This document shows positions 34,960 to 44,900 of a DNA stretch of 64,000 nt, in pieces. Within the stretch, counting starts at the first letter, position 1. Each line of letters starts with the position of its first letter. The translations under genes were made by a program, and so were the position numbers. The stretch comes from Symsagittifera roscoffensis. Lineage: Eukaryota; Xenacoelomorpha; Acoela; Convolutidae. The stretch is taken from contig NC_087064.1 of the NCBI RefSeq assembly GCF_963678635.1, positions 3,751,688 to 3,815,687 of the forward strand. Direction: 5' to 3'. Below the pieces are notes generated by a model. It did not search any database. It was given only the letters and a program-made list of their open reading frames with translations, and had not been told where the DNA came from.

Positions 34960-35659
34960 TTAGATTTTAAAATAACTTTTATAAATATAAGACTTAATAT
35001 CGGTATACGATTTCACTAGTTTGACTGCCGCCATCTTTTCCAAAGAGTTTTCCGCGGCCCTACTCAGGCTCCTCACTGCAAACTGCAGCGCTGAGTAAGG
35101 CCGCCACCAAGCTTGATATATTTCCTCCAACATAATATCCAGCTCTATTTTTCTTCTAAATTCTTCCTCTGCCGCTGGCTTTCTGAAGAATTCTTCTTGA
35201 AACTAAAACAAATTTATATACTATTTCTGTTGCCATGCCACTTGAATAAAAAAAATTTTTTTTATTACTTTTAAAATTGGGTGTATTGTAAAACAAACTT
35301 ACATCCTCTCCAAAGAATAAGGACAAAAAGTCCATTGTCTCTTGTGAAACCACATGGTTTCCACTCCATGGGCTCCGTAGTTTCTTCGCGAAGCACCTAC
35401 TTTGTATTGAGCCCAGCTCAAATAGTTCATCGGTATTCAGGACCGGATACTTGAAGACATAACTCCGGTCCATAAAGATCATGAATTCCATGGGCGTTAG
35501 ATTTGCCCCTTTTTCTACTAATCCGTCGTAGATTTCCACCCTTCTCTCGACTTCCTTGTCCTCCAGCAAGGCTTCGTGTTTGAAATCTAGCTCATCCCGT
35601 AAGTTTAAAAACTTCTCCGGGAAGTCCACCAGATTATCTTCGGGATCGATAAAATTCAT
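34960..35659 (-). CDS. Antisense spliced gene between pol and env, family unknown (most complete copy)
   Basis: Exon 1 is 35659-35303 (starting MNFIDPED) and exon 2 is 35202-34960, separated by a 100-bp intron with donor GAT|GTAAGT and acceptor TTGTTTTAG|TTT. Phase 0 is kept and the joined frame is 199 aa, ending with TAA at 34962-34960. The frame also stays open upstream to 35788, so the start could be earlier. The product is rich in Glu/Lys and Phe, with helical stretches (EKFLNLRDELDFKHE, EEEFRRKIELDIMLEEIYQ) and no signal peptide or membrane segment; I recognise no domain. Minus-strand AATAAA lies at 34872-34867, so the gene converges on pol and diverges from env. An intron in antisense orientation would survive passage through the sense RNA genome. 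HTLV HBZ is a known antisense retroviral gene, but no sequence likeness is claimed. Confidence 0.7.
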
Positions 35660-35788
35660 TCTGGACGACGAAAATTTTTTTTTGAAGATAAAATACAGAT
35701 AGTTCAAACTAAAAGGAAAGCAAACAAATGATGTTGCTTTTAGTCCTCTTTTATGAAGAGATGTTTTTTTTTCATTTTCCTCCTCCAA

Positions 35789-36177
35789 TAAGGAAGGGGA
35801 ATGCAGTTGTTAAAAATTAACATCAGCATAAACGAATAAAAATCATTCCACTGCTAGATCTCAACAAATAAAAAATAAGTGGAAAAACCACGACATTAAA
35901 CCAGAGTGGAAAAAACCACAAAACGAATGGCGAAGGAATTACGACTTAAAAAGAGTCACTTCCGAAAGACGCCGAATAACAACGGCCAATCAGAGCTTAG
36001 ATTTGCAAAAAAGCAAAAACAGCCTTTATAAACTAACTGATATACAGTTGTTTTCATTCTTGCTCAATTCCACATCTTCCATTCAAAACCTCCTCTCTCT
36101 CCAAAAAATAAATCTGCTGAATTCCTCAACAAAAATTGAAATCTAACTCAGATTTCCCATCACAAAAAATCCACAAA
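35789..36177. promoter_or_regulatory. Divergent intergenic region with internal env promoter and twin palindromes
   Basis: Two close palindromes GTGGAAAAACCAC (35879-35891) and GTGG-A6-CCAC (35906-35919) lie near the antisense gene. Towards env come GGCCAATCAG (CCAAT box, 35986-35990), TATAAA (36027-36032) and TCATTC (36054-36059), followed by a CT-rich leader. Spacing and leader composition mirror the LTR core promoter. This suggests env is transcribed from its own promoter; the palindromes may bind a regulator. Confidence 0.6.
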
Positions 36178-36243
36178 ATGACAAATCCATATAGTGAACT
36201 AGAGGAAGGTGAACTAATGGACCACTCTCGAGGAAATGCTTAA
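36178..36243 (+). CDS. Short upstream ORF overlapping the env start
   Basis: A 21-codon frame starting MTNPYSELEEGEL, with its stop at 36241-36243, overlaps the env ATG (36236) by 8 nt in another frame. GTGAGT at 36244 could act as a splice donor. It may tune env translation or be incidental. Confidence 0.35.
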   Translation: MTNPYSELEEGELMDHSRGNA

Positions 36244-38469
36244 AGTGAGTACTTTTAAAAATTCTTTTGCTTTCATTCACCACCAAAAAATAAATTTGCT
36301 AAAAATTTATTTGGTTGGTCTTTTAACTCTAGTAATACTTTCGAATCAAACCTCAGCATTTGATCCGAAAGAACAATTATATGCAAATACTGTAAATAAT
36401 CTTCGGGTTGCTCATTATGATTGTCAACTAATGACTTCTAACAAAATGTTCTCTTTAAATAAAGTAGCACCTTGCAAAGTCCAACCAGAAAATATTAAAG
36501 TAACCCATGCTTATGTTACTCTATATCAGAGACATTATCGCACAAAAGTAAATGCGACAATGTGTCGAATCAAACACCAATCAATGCGTTGGTTCTGCGA
36601 TTCTTTTGATTCGAGTGGTATCGACGCTCGACAAAATATGATCACTACTGATCTCCATTTATCTGCCGATCAATGTAAATCGGCCGCCAACAGAGGCTAT
36701 CTTAACCTAGGCTATGCTAGTATTGGAAATATTCCTTTCAAATTTAATGTTAAAACAGTAACTAATGCCCATGCTGGCAAAGTTGACGGCAAACATCATA
36801 ACGAATGTGATGGCCGTTCTTGGATTAAATTGGACACTTTTGAAACTTACATGCAAAATGTAACTCTGACTGTTAACCTCAAAGATGGAACAGTCAATAA
36901 TTGGCAAAACATTCCTTTGCCCTGTCCAGTGTCTACAAATGGATGTGAAACAACATCCTTAGACGCTTTTGCTTATACTTGGGAAGAACCCAACAATTGC
37001 ATTTTCACTGTTTTAAACAGATTTCCGGCTAAAATGATTCAAAACGAAGAATCATACTATATAATTAAAGGCGATTCTAGCCCGTCTATTCGTTCTACCC
37101 ATACAAGGGATTCTCAAAAATTTATGCTACAGGTGATTAATAAACCGCAATCTCTTTGTGGTCATCCCAGAATAGTGTATCCAACTTCATATGATTCACT
37201 TTTTATTGCATACACTGACGGTTTCAATATGGATACTGGAATCCAAGTTAAACCAACCCCAGAAACGGGAACTATTCATAATGCCGGCCAACCAAATTCT
37301 TCTTTTCTTACATTAAGTGATGATTCGCCGCCACTCCAATTTTCAAGTCATCAAATTGACTACGAAGCTCATATAGGAACCAAATTGGACTATATTCTTT
37401 TTATAGCTTCTACATGCTCAGAACGGCCGAGTTAGCCCTTCTGCAAAATCAATGTGAGCTAGAACGCTGCTCAATATTAAATACTTTAATGCTTTCACTT
37501 GAAAGCCCACGTTTGGCTGGCTATATTCTAACCAAAAACCGCTCTATGTTCTTAGAGACCAATGGCAATGTTGCCTGGCTCTACCATTGTCCGAATTTTT
37601 ATTCACCTTTGCAATTAATGGATGAATGCTATAATCGCATTCCCATTATGTATAAGGAAAATATTCGATTTGTCGATCCAATTACGCGACAAACTTTTCA
37701 ATCGGCAGATCTACAAGACTGCTCCGACAAACATTCAAATCTCTTTCAACTAGATGTTGATGATGATAAGTCCTGGATTGAATTAACCCCTCAAATTACA
37801 AGGTTTACAGGACCATATCTCTTTAAACCAAAAGAGATAATTCAAAAGATTAAGCATTCTTTAGCCTCTAGCCAAGGCGCTTCAATATACACTTATGCTC
37901 AAATGCAAAAATTCTGGAATATGATTTCCGATAATTCAGAGATGAAAGGAATACTACAAAAAGTATCCAGGTCCTTTCTAAATGCTAAAAAAATTATTTT
38001 CAAGGACTCATACAGCCCACTAGGCTCTTCCCAAACAATCTATTTGGACTATCTCATCTCTCCAAACTTTTGGAAAAACGAATACACCCGTATATTCGGG
38101 AAAGTACAATACTATTTAGAAAAATGCGGAATAGTCTTCGCCTCTTTTCTATTTGTGAAATTCATACTAGATTGCCTAGTATTCATAATAAAGGCTATGC
38201 ATATTCACAAAATCACCGGCCGCTCACTACACTTTGGCAAAGTATTGCTTGCCGCTTCATATAATGTACTTTTCACTTCCATAGTGACCTCAATTTTCAC
38301 TCAAGATGAGCAAACTGAAAAATTAGAACAAGAATGTGATCAAAAAATACAAGCCCCTCTTTTAGAGGAAATTGATAAAATAAACCAGGATCGCATGTAT
38401 CCTCACATCCAATTAACAAGTTTTGAGAGAAGAACTCAAAACTTGGATCACCCAACAAACCCAGTCTAA
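36236..38469 (+). pseudogene. env: env: envelope glycoprotein, chuvirus-like group, with one frame break
   Basis: Part 1 (36236-37435) has an N-terminal hydrophobic signal-like segment followed by a Cys-rich ectodomain with several N-glycosylation sequons. Part 2 (37414-38469) continues in the -1 frame with a 22-nt overlap. It carries further Cys, a WLYHCP motif and an FVDPITRQT motif, then a C-terminal membrane segment near 38130-38200 and a short charged tail. The Cys pattern and these motifs resemble the glycoproteins of chuvirus-like negative-strand viruses, a type also captured by BEL/Pao and other invertebrate retroelements. This is by recall of the family and needs a profile search. 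No slippery heptamer fits at the break, so a mutation is more likely than programmed shifting. Confidence 0.7.
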
Positions 38470-38513
38470 TAAAGAAAATTCTACTGTTCTAGGATATACC
38501 AACTGATTCAACT

Positions 38514-38834
38514 ATGGACGCAACACTTGATGACGACTTGAGAGATTTTGAGGATCTTCTCTCACTCCTGCCACCAACCGATCCACTGGACTCGCAGATT
38601 TCAGCACTCACTCAACAACCAACTGTTTCTATTACTACAACACCCACTGCAAAGCCAACCTCAACACGATCCTTCGTTGAGCCACTACTTCAAACCAATT
38701 CAGCTGTCCCAATAACTACAGCATCAAAGCCACCACCCCTAAAAATTTCATCCCCTGATTTCAAAGTACCCCTGGTTCCCTCGAATTCCAAAATTAAAAA
38801 GCGAACCCAGATTGTAAAACCATATAGATACTAA
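38514..38834 (+). CDS. Accessory ORF X, acidic N-terminus and basic C-terminus
   Basis: 106 aa, 44 nt after env. Residues 1-35 are acidic with regularly spaced hydrophobic residues (DDDLRDFEDLLSLLPP), the middle is Thr/Ser/Pro-rich, and the end is basic (SKIKKRTQIVKPYRY). The layout recalls small transactivators with an acidic activation region and a basic nuclear or nucleic-acid-binding tail. No family is recognised, so this function is inference only. Confidence 0.6.
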   Translation: MDATLDDDLRDFEDLLSLLPPTDPLDSQISALTQQPTVSITTTPTAKPTSTRSFVEPLLQTNSAVPITTASKPPPLKISSPDFKVPLVPSNSKIKKRTQIVKPYRY

Positions 38835-38869
38835 CGGCAAATACGCCGGTATCAACTTCTCAATATCCA

Positions 38870-39271
38870 ATGACCATTAGGCGACAGCCCTTGCACCCCA
38901 CTGAATTAAACACTAAATTACATATTCAGTTAGAAAGGGAACGATACATTAATTCTAACAGTAATCCCGGCTTCGATATGGATCTCAATTATGCTTTGAA
39001 TCCATTAATCAATCGTTTCAAATTAGAAGCCTATCACCCTATAAAAAAAATGTATTCCATAACTAATTCCCTTCTTGAATATCAAAAAATCTATGTCCCA
39101 GCAAAATATCTGACAGCAAAATTACAAACCCCCCAGTTAGATGACTATACTGAGCAAATTCAGCGCAGTCATATCCATGAAACGCACCAAATCCGGGAGC
39201 TGAAAAAGCAAATCCACAATTTGAAAACAAAAAATCACCAACTTATAGCCCGGTTGGAAGGAAAATTGTAA
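38870..39271 (+). CDS. Accessory ORF Y, C-terminal coiled coil
   Basis: 133 aa, 35 nt after ORF X and in another frame. The N-terminal 90 residues show no known domain. The last ~35 form a likely coiled coil with leucines at heptad spacing (IRELKKQIHNLKTKNHQL). No signal peptide. It could be a structural or DNA-associated protein. Its position between env and the 3' LTR is that of retroviral accessory genes. Confidence 0.6.
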   Translation: MTIRRQPLHPTELNTKLHIQLERERYINSNSNPGFDMDLNYALNPLINRFKLEAYHPIKKMYSITNSLLEYQKIYVPAKYLTAKLQTPQLDDYTEQIQRSHIHETHQIRELKKQIHNLKTKNHQLIARLEGKL

Positions 39272-39770
39272 AAAATTTGTCCTTTCATTTAAACATTTAT
39301 TCTTTCGCTTTATATAGCTATGTAGTATAGCTATTAATTTCCTTCCTCAACAATTTTGACTTTAATAAAAAAACACAAAAAATACCCCCTTTGTATGAAC
39401 CAGTCCTCCCCTTATTACGCGTATGGACATCTACTTCACATACTTCAGGAGACTTCGAAAAAAGAATGTTCAAGGAATAAAACTAACCTTCAAACTTTTG
39501 AGAAACAAATAATTTTGATGTACTTAATTTTATAGTTAAATCCCTTGGTTGTGTAAACTCTATTTTGATTTATAAATGTAACTGATGTGTTTATATTCAT
39601 TCAAGCCTGACTCAAAGTATCAGTTGTTCAAAAACATCTGCTACATGTAATACCAACAAACTATTGAACCAACTTTATGAGATTGAAAGAAAAAGCTTCG
39701 ATCGATCAACAATTACCCCACTATTCAAGTGAAAGTAATAAAAATGAAAGTTTCAGTTTTTTTCCTCTCC
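39272..39770 (+). other. Element 3' untranslated region
   Basis: About 500 nt with no gene-like frame. AATAAA at about 39364. Confidence 0.6.
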
Positions 39771-39787
39771 AAATAGGAGGATGGATA
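39771..39787 (+). promoter_or_regulatory. Putative polypurine tract
   Basis: AAATAGGAGGATGGATA directly precedes the 3' LTR. It is purine-rich but interrupted by T, so a modest call. Confidence 0.4.
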
Positions 39788-40388
39788 TGTTCTGATTTCA
39801 AATAGAAACAGAAACATGAATTATTTTATTGCGTTCACAAAATGTGACGCCGCCGCCACCACAAAAGAAATATGTTTTTATTCCCTTGCAAAAGGAAGGG
39901 AAATGCTATTGGAATAATTCGTATAACGTTTTAAGCATTGAGAATTGAAACGACTATTCTCATTCAATGCGAATATTAACGATTCCTCTCGTAAAATACG
40001 AGCATACGAAACCTTCTTCTCGTAAAATACGAATGTACGAATAGAGAATACGAAGTTAAGAAGTAACTTCTCATTTGATACGAAAAGTGGCGTGATTTCC
40101 CCATCTGAGTATAAATAGAAGCTCAAAACTACGGGAATTCATTCCCAACAATATGTCTTCTAACACCAACACCACTCTCTTCAAACCACCCCCAATCAAT
40201 CTCTAAAAAATATCTCCAATCTCACCCTTAAAATAAAAAGGCAACTAGCTGTAAATTCATACTAACTTCTTTTTTAATAAAATATTTCTCAGCGAATTTT
40301 AGATTTACTTTCTAAGATAGAAAGTAGAAAGGACCCTTTATTCCTAGCAAGCGTTTTGTCCGACGTCTATAGTTTTGCTAGCGTAATA
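39788..40388 (+). repeat. 3' LTR (601 bp)
   Basis: Matches the 5' LTR apart from about two substitutions and an 11-bp deletion. Followed by a run of 14 C, in which the CCCCC target duplication is embedded. Confidence 0.95.
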
Positions 40389-40402
40389 CCCCCCCCCCCC
40401 CG
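40389..40402. repeat. C14 homopolymer at the insertion site
   Basis: Follows the 3' LTR. The 5' side ends AACCCCC. AAGTTAACATCCTCC-like strings occur before the element (20756-20771), after it (40410-40424) and at 40512-40527, showing the insertion landed in an already repetitive C-rich patch. Confidence 0.8.
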
Positions 40403-40530
40403 ATCGACAAAGTTAAAATCCTCCACCCAGCGTTCAATATAAATTAAATTTGCTAAGCGCTGCGTGTGAAAAGCTCAATTCTGATTGGTTGAAAATTCCC
40501 ACTTAGAACCAAGTTAACATCCTCCCCCCT

Positions 40531-40640
40531 AAACAAAAATTGCATGTAGTTCTTAAACAGGGGCACAACAGCGGTTCGCCGTGATGAGCTGTACAGCTCT
40601 TGTGTTGGTCCTTTCCCCCGTGGATAAATGGTCTTAAACT
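40531..40640 (+). repeat. tRNA-derived SINE, 5'-truncated copy 2
   Basis: Matches the tail of the 3590-3793 copy: ATTGCATGTAGTTCT, AGGGGCACAACAGCGGTT, ATGAGCTGTACAGCTC and GTGGATAAATGGTC. Confidence 0.65.
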
Positions 40641-41637
40641 TGGTCCGTTACAGGTATCTTAAAAGTACAGAAAGCTTGTTGATGTTAATGCAGGCATATC
40701 ATTGTTGTGAAAAATAGTGAAATTTGAAGCTCCGCTAAGTCGTACTGTGTTTTATCTGGGCTAAGAGGTCATTTGTAATGATGTTATGCCTGGCTTCAGA
40801 TGCCATTTTACTTCTGGCAACCATCTATCAAGCTTATACCGAATTTGTCAAATATTTTGTTCACTAATTTTGTATGTTTACGATGTAGAATTGAATATAG
40901 CGTGCTTTTTTTTCGAAAGTTGTTTCCAGTAGTGATGAGAAGAAACGAGGCCGATTCTCTCTTAAAAGAGTTCGAAGTTTGGTTCTAGAATTTGGTTTAT
41001 AACCGTCGCCCTCGGAAAATTCCATTGTGAGTCTCCAAACTTCAGGCGAACACATGGTTTTCTGGCGATTAAGTCAATGTTGAAGCCTCGCGTAGAAATG
41101 AAACACGAATGTGCTGGAGTAAAAATTTGGAAATTAAATTAGTGTGAACCTGAAAAGCGCGGAATCTAATCTAATAAATTTGACGAGGGTGGAAAGATGA
41201 GAATGGGTGGGATATTAGTGAACCGTACACTAAGTTTAGTTTCAAAGTTTCAATTAAAAACATGCACCGAATTAGTCGCTCAATTGAAACAAGTTGGTTC
41301 AGCCGAAAAAAAAGTTTCATTAAAGTTCTGCTCGATAGTAAGTTGAAACTTTGTGTCCATTCCCCATTCTGTGACCGTCTTTTGATTTATAAAATTTAGC
41401 AACGAATTCCTAAATTTGATTTGTTTTCTATTGAAAATTGATGCAAATGAGTTTGCACGCAAGAATTTTGAAACATTTCAGTTGCCCTAACATGACGGCA
41501 TAATTCCCCGATGATTTACTCCAGTACATTTTACTTATTTGGGAACTCTAAATTTTGATCAGTGATCATATTTTGCTTTCGAATTGGGTAGAATATCATG
41601 CTACTGATTAAGTCTTAACAGAAAAATAGGTACCCAT
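40641..41637. other. Intergenic DNA, nothing recognised
   Basis: AT-rich sequence between the retroelement and the RagA/B gene; no coding exon seen. Confidence 0.4.
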
Positions 41638-41813
41638 TAATGAGGCCCACCATGATCTGTGCTCGTTGCTTGAGGGTGAGGCGACAACATTACTCAGCCC
41701 AGAAAAATAACCTCAAAAATTGCATGTAGTTCTCAAGCAGGGGCACAACAGCGGTTCTCCGGGATGAGCTGAACATCTCGTATTGACTCTTTCCATGCGC
41801 ATAAATAGAATTC
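41638..41813 (+). repeat. tRNA-derived SINE, copy 3
   Basis: Has the GAGGCCCACC, GTGCTCGTTGCTTGAGGG, ATTGCATGTAGTTCTCAAGC and AACAGCGGTTCTCC blocks of the family; lacks the 5' Pol III boxes. Lies about 170 bp before the RagA/B start. Confidence 0.65.
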
Positions 41814-41980
41814 GCCCACTGACCGTTTTGCTTTGATTTGTCAATGATTAGTATCAATGACTCACGATGTTACTGTCGAGCCCAAAATTTAAATCTGTGT
41901 AAACTATATGTGGCAAGTTTTGGTTACTGATCTGATTTTCAGAAATCTTTGAATAGTATCGTACCATTTGGCAATTGAAA

Positions 41981-44900
41981 ATGCTGCCGACGACAGAGTT
42001 GAGACGGAGCCGGTCTGCCAACATCAGGAAGAAAGTGCTGCTCATGGGCAAGTCGGGAGCAGGAAAGACCAGCATGAAATCCATCATATTTGCAAACTTC
42101 ATAGCAAGAGACACTCGCAAACTTGGACCGACCAACGAAATCGAACATGCGTAAGTGTCAGAAGTTCAGAGATTGTCAAATGAGCATCTAATTGTGTCAA
42201 ATGGTTTAGAGATTGTTAAATGAGCATCTAATTGTGTCAAATGTTTTAGAGATTGTCAAATGAGCATCTAATTCTAGTCAAATAATTCAGAGTTTGTCAT
42301 ATCAAATGAGCATCTCTTGGTCAAATAGTTTAAAGTTAGTCATGTCAGCATCCAATTTTTCTCTCAAAAACGCAAAAAAAGTATCTGAAAAAGAAACTGT
42401 TACCCTTTTGCTCTCAGTTCTAAGGGCCAGTCAACTGGGCTTAGCTTTGAGTTCAAATGATCAAAGTGGTTTTTCAGTTATTTGTATTAGAAGATTATAT
42501 AATTTGAATGTCGTAAATGATGTTTGTATGTATATAATTTTTATTATCTCTCAGCTTCCTGGTATTTTTTCTGCTTGCAACTTATTTTATTATTTTTTAA
42601 CTTTTAGTTTCGTCCGTTTTCTGGGCAACCTGGTGCTTCACCTGTGGGACTGTGGCGGAGAACAGGCCTACAGGGAGTCCTACTTCATACGTGAGTGTTT
42701 GTTTACGCTTGCGATTAGCAAGAGTTATCTAACTGGATTATAGACTTTTTTCGGGTGAAGAATTAGTTTAACAGAATCACTTGAGACTTGAATCATTTGA
42801 TAGCTTGCTTGAATCATTGATAGCTTGAATCATTTTGATTACGAGCTCCTCCTGCTAGTTCTTTTTTATTCACTTCATAACTTCTCTTCTCTGAAAATCT
42901 TTGGCCTAGAAGTAACGCGGTTGCTTTTTTACCCTAAGATCTGTGCTTTGAGTCCTGGCCGGATCTTGGTTTTATCAGTATCCATGAAATTGAAAAAAAT
43001 TCCGAGAAAAATTTAATTGTCTGTTTAAGTTCGTTTGTCTGCTCAAGTTTTGTCGGCTAATATGCCTCATCATGGTTTTTTCTTCTGATGTAAGCAACTT
43101 TCCTTGCAGTAGCAAGGCAAATGTTCATTCTAGTTTCAGTGGGGACTTGAAAATGTTTTTTTTTTAAAATTAAAATATCATTTTCGGTTTACCTGGTGTC
43201 TGCTCAAAGATTGTCGACTTTGTTTCCTCTTCGAAAATTTTGTTCCGTTGCTGATATAATATTCAAATAACTGGAATGTTCAAATATGGGCCTAGATTGA
43301 TTTTCCGTCGAGACAAACGAAAATATAAACTTTGGTAGACATTTTTTTTATTTATAATGTTTTTTATGCTGTTTCGCAAGTGGTGCTTAGCCTCTGTGTG
43401 TATTTATGGGAACATGCAAACATAGATATGGGAACCATAATTTATGTAAACACGTAGGCTGTTTGGTTTTGTTTATTTTGAAGTTAAGAAGTATCAAAGG
43501 CTTACCGAGTTCAAAATATGTTAGTAATGAGTCGAAGACAAAAGTGGTAGCTTTTGAGCCATATGTTTGCGTCAATTAACCTTGGGGGGGGGGGGGGAGG
43601 GGAGGGGAGGGGAGGGATGTGAATGCACTTCCCTTTCTGGCGGAGACAAGGGTGATAGAAGTCATTTGCCGAATTCGATACGGGTTTTTAGATTACTTGC
43701 TTGATGTCTTCCTTGAGACATGCGTAACTTCTTATTTTCTACCATTTACAGCATTTTTTAGTTTCACAATTTTTAAAATCAATCAAACCTTAATTGTTGG
43801 TTTCAGCTGGTCAGAAGGATATCATTTTTCGTGATTTGGAGGTCATCATCTACGTGTTTGATGTGGAGTCCAGGGAACAGGACTTAGATCTTCTATACTA
43901 CCAGAAGTGCATGGAGGCTGTCAAAGTAAGACTATCACTTGATTTTTTTTTCACACCTTTGGACCAAAATATCAAAGCATTATCCAAGAGCTCTTTTTGC
44001 ATGGGTTTTTTTAGCGTTTCAGTTTCAAGTAGCGCTAACATCGAATTGTTATTTGAAAAATAATGAATACACTTTGAAAAGTATCAATAAAATTTCATAA
44101 TGAATGGTAGTATTCGGCTTTTATTCCTACTTTGTGGAGGTTGGGTGTCTTTGTTTTTGATTAAGTTGATTTTAGGACGAAAAAGACTCGCAACAAAACT
44201 CAACTGCAAAAGTATTTTGTCTCATCCACAAAATGGATCTGATCGCAGAGCAGAATCGAAAGTTCAAGTTTGAGAGTCTCAAGCGCCAGGCACTGTCCAA
44301 GACGCCAGATGGTATAGACGTCTCCTTCTTCCAGACATCCATCTGGGACGAAACCCTGTATGAGGCCTGGAGCAGTTTGGTCCACCAGCTAATTCCGAAT
44401 ATCGAGGCAGTTGAAGCAGCTCTTCACAATTTTGCAGAGTTAATCGAAGCGGAAGAAGTTATTCTTTTTGAAAAGGCAACATTTCTAGGTCAGTCCCAAT
44501 CAGCGACAGTGAGCGTTTATTGTAGCTTTGGTAAATCTTAGCGAATCAAGTAGAAAAGCAAGCTGAATAAATTTGAGTACAGTCCATAAATTGCTTCAAG
44601 TGAAATTAGAAGTAACAAAACGATTTTTTGTGGTTTTATAAATCATAACTACTTGTTAAGAAAGGTAGATGATATTATTAAACGGTTCTCTTCCACTCTT
44701 CTAATTTACGTACTCTCATGGCTAATTGTATAATTACGCTAGCGAGTATAATGTGCTACATATATAATGAGTATGATAAGCTATCACGATCTAAAGCCTG
44801 GGAAATTTCATAGCATCTGTTCTCGGCTTTATTTGTGGTTAGAGTTTGCGATGGACTGAGCGTCCGTGGCTGAGTAATTAGTGCATAAGACTCATAATTC

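Larger units (their letters stand above)
33194..35564. repeat. Tandem array 2 of the ~790-bp unit
   Basis: Three units: 33194-33983, 33984-34775 and 34776-35564. The last continues without a break into unique sequence at 35565 and so marks the natural 5' part of the antisense gene. Antisense copies in the first two units (exon parts near 33333-33958 and 34127-34750) are 5'-truncated like those in array 1. Confidence 0.92.
20778..40388 (+). mobile_element. Ty3/Gypsy-like LTR retroelement with env, macro domain, antisense gene and two accessory ORFs
   Basis: A 19.6-kb element bounded by near-identical LTRs (20778-21389 and 39788-40388) and CCCCC on both flanks, a probable 5-bp target duplication inside a C-rich site. 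Order: LTR, primer-binding site, gag, -1 frameshift site, protease, macro domain, RT, RNase H, integrase with GPY/F module, antisense spliced gene, internal promoter, env, ORF X, ORF Y, purine tract, LTR. The RT with Y-I-D-D and the GPY/F integrase point to Ty3/Gypsy. The length is inflated by rearrangement between 26.0 and 35.6 kb. Gag, pol and env each carry disabling changes, so this copy is not autonomous. Confidence 0.92.

Noticed and set aside
35660-35788. Antisense gene starting at 35788 (MEEENEKK)
   Set aside because: Frame is open, but the segment has intron-like composition and a possible acceptor before MNFID; kept only as an alternative start.
37414-37435. Programmed -1 frameshift inside env
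   Set aside because: No X-XXY-YYZ heptamer in register at the overlap and no downstream stem noticed; an indel is simpler.
20778-40388. BEL/Pao classification because of the chuvirus-like env
   Set aside because: RT motifs (YIDD, LGHVVSKDG) and the GPY/F integrase module fit Ty3/Gypsy better.
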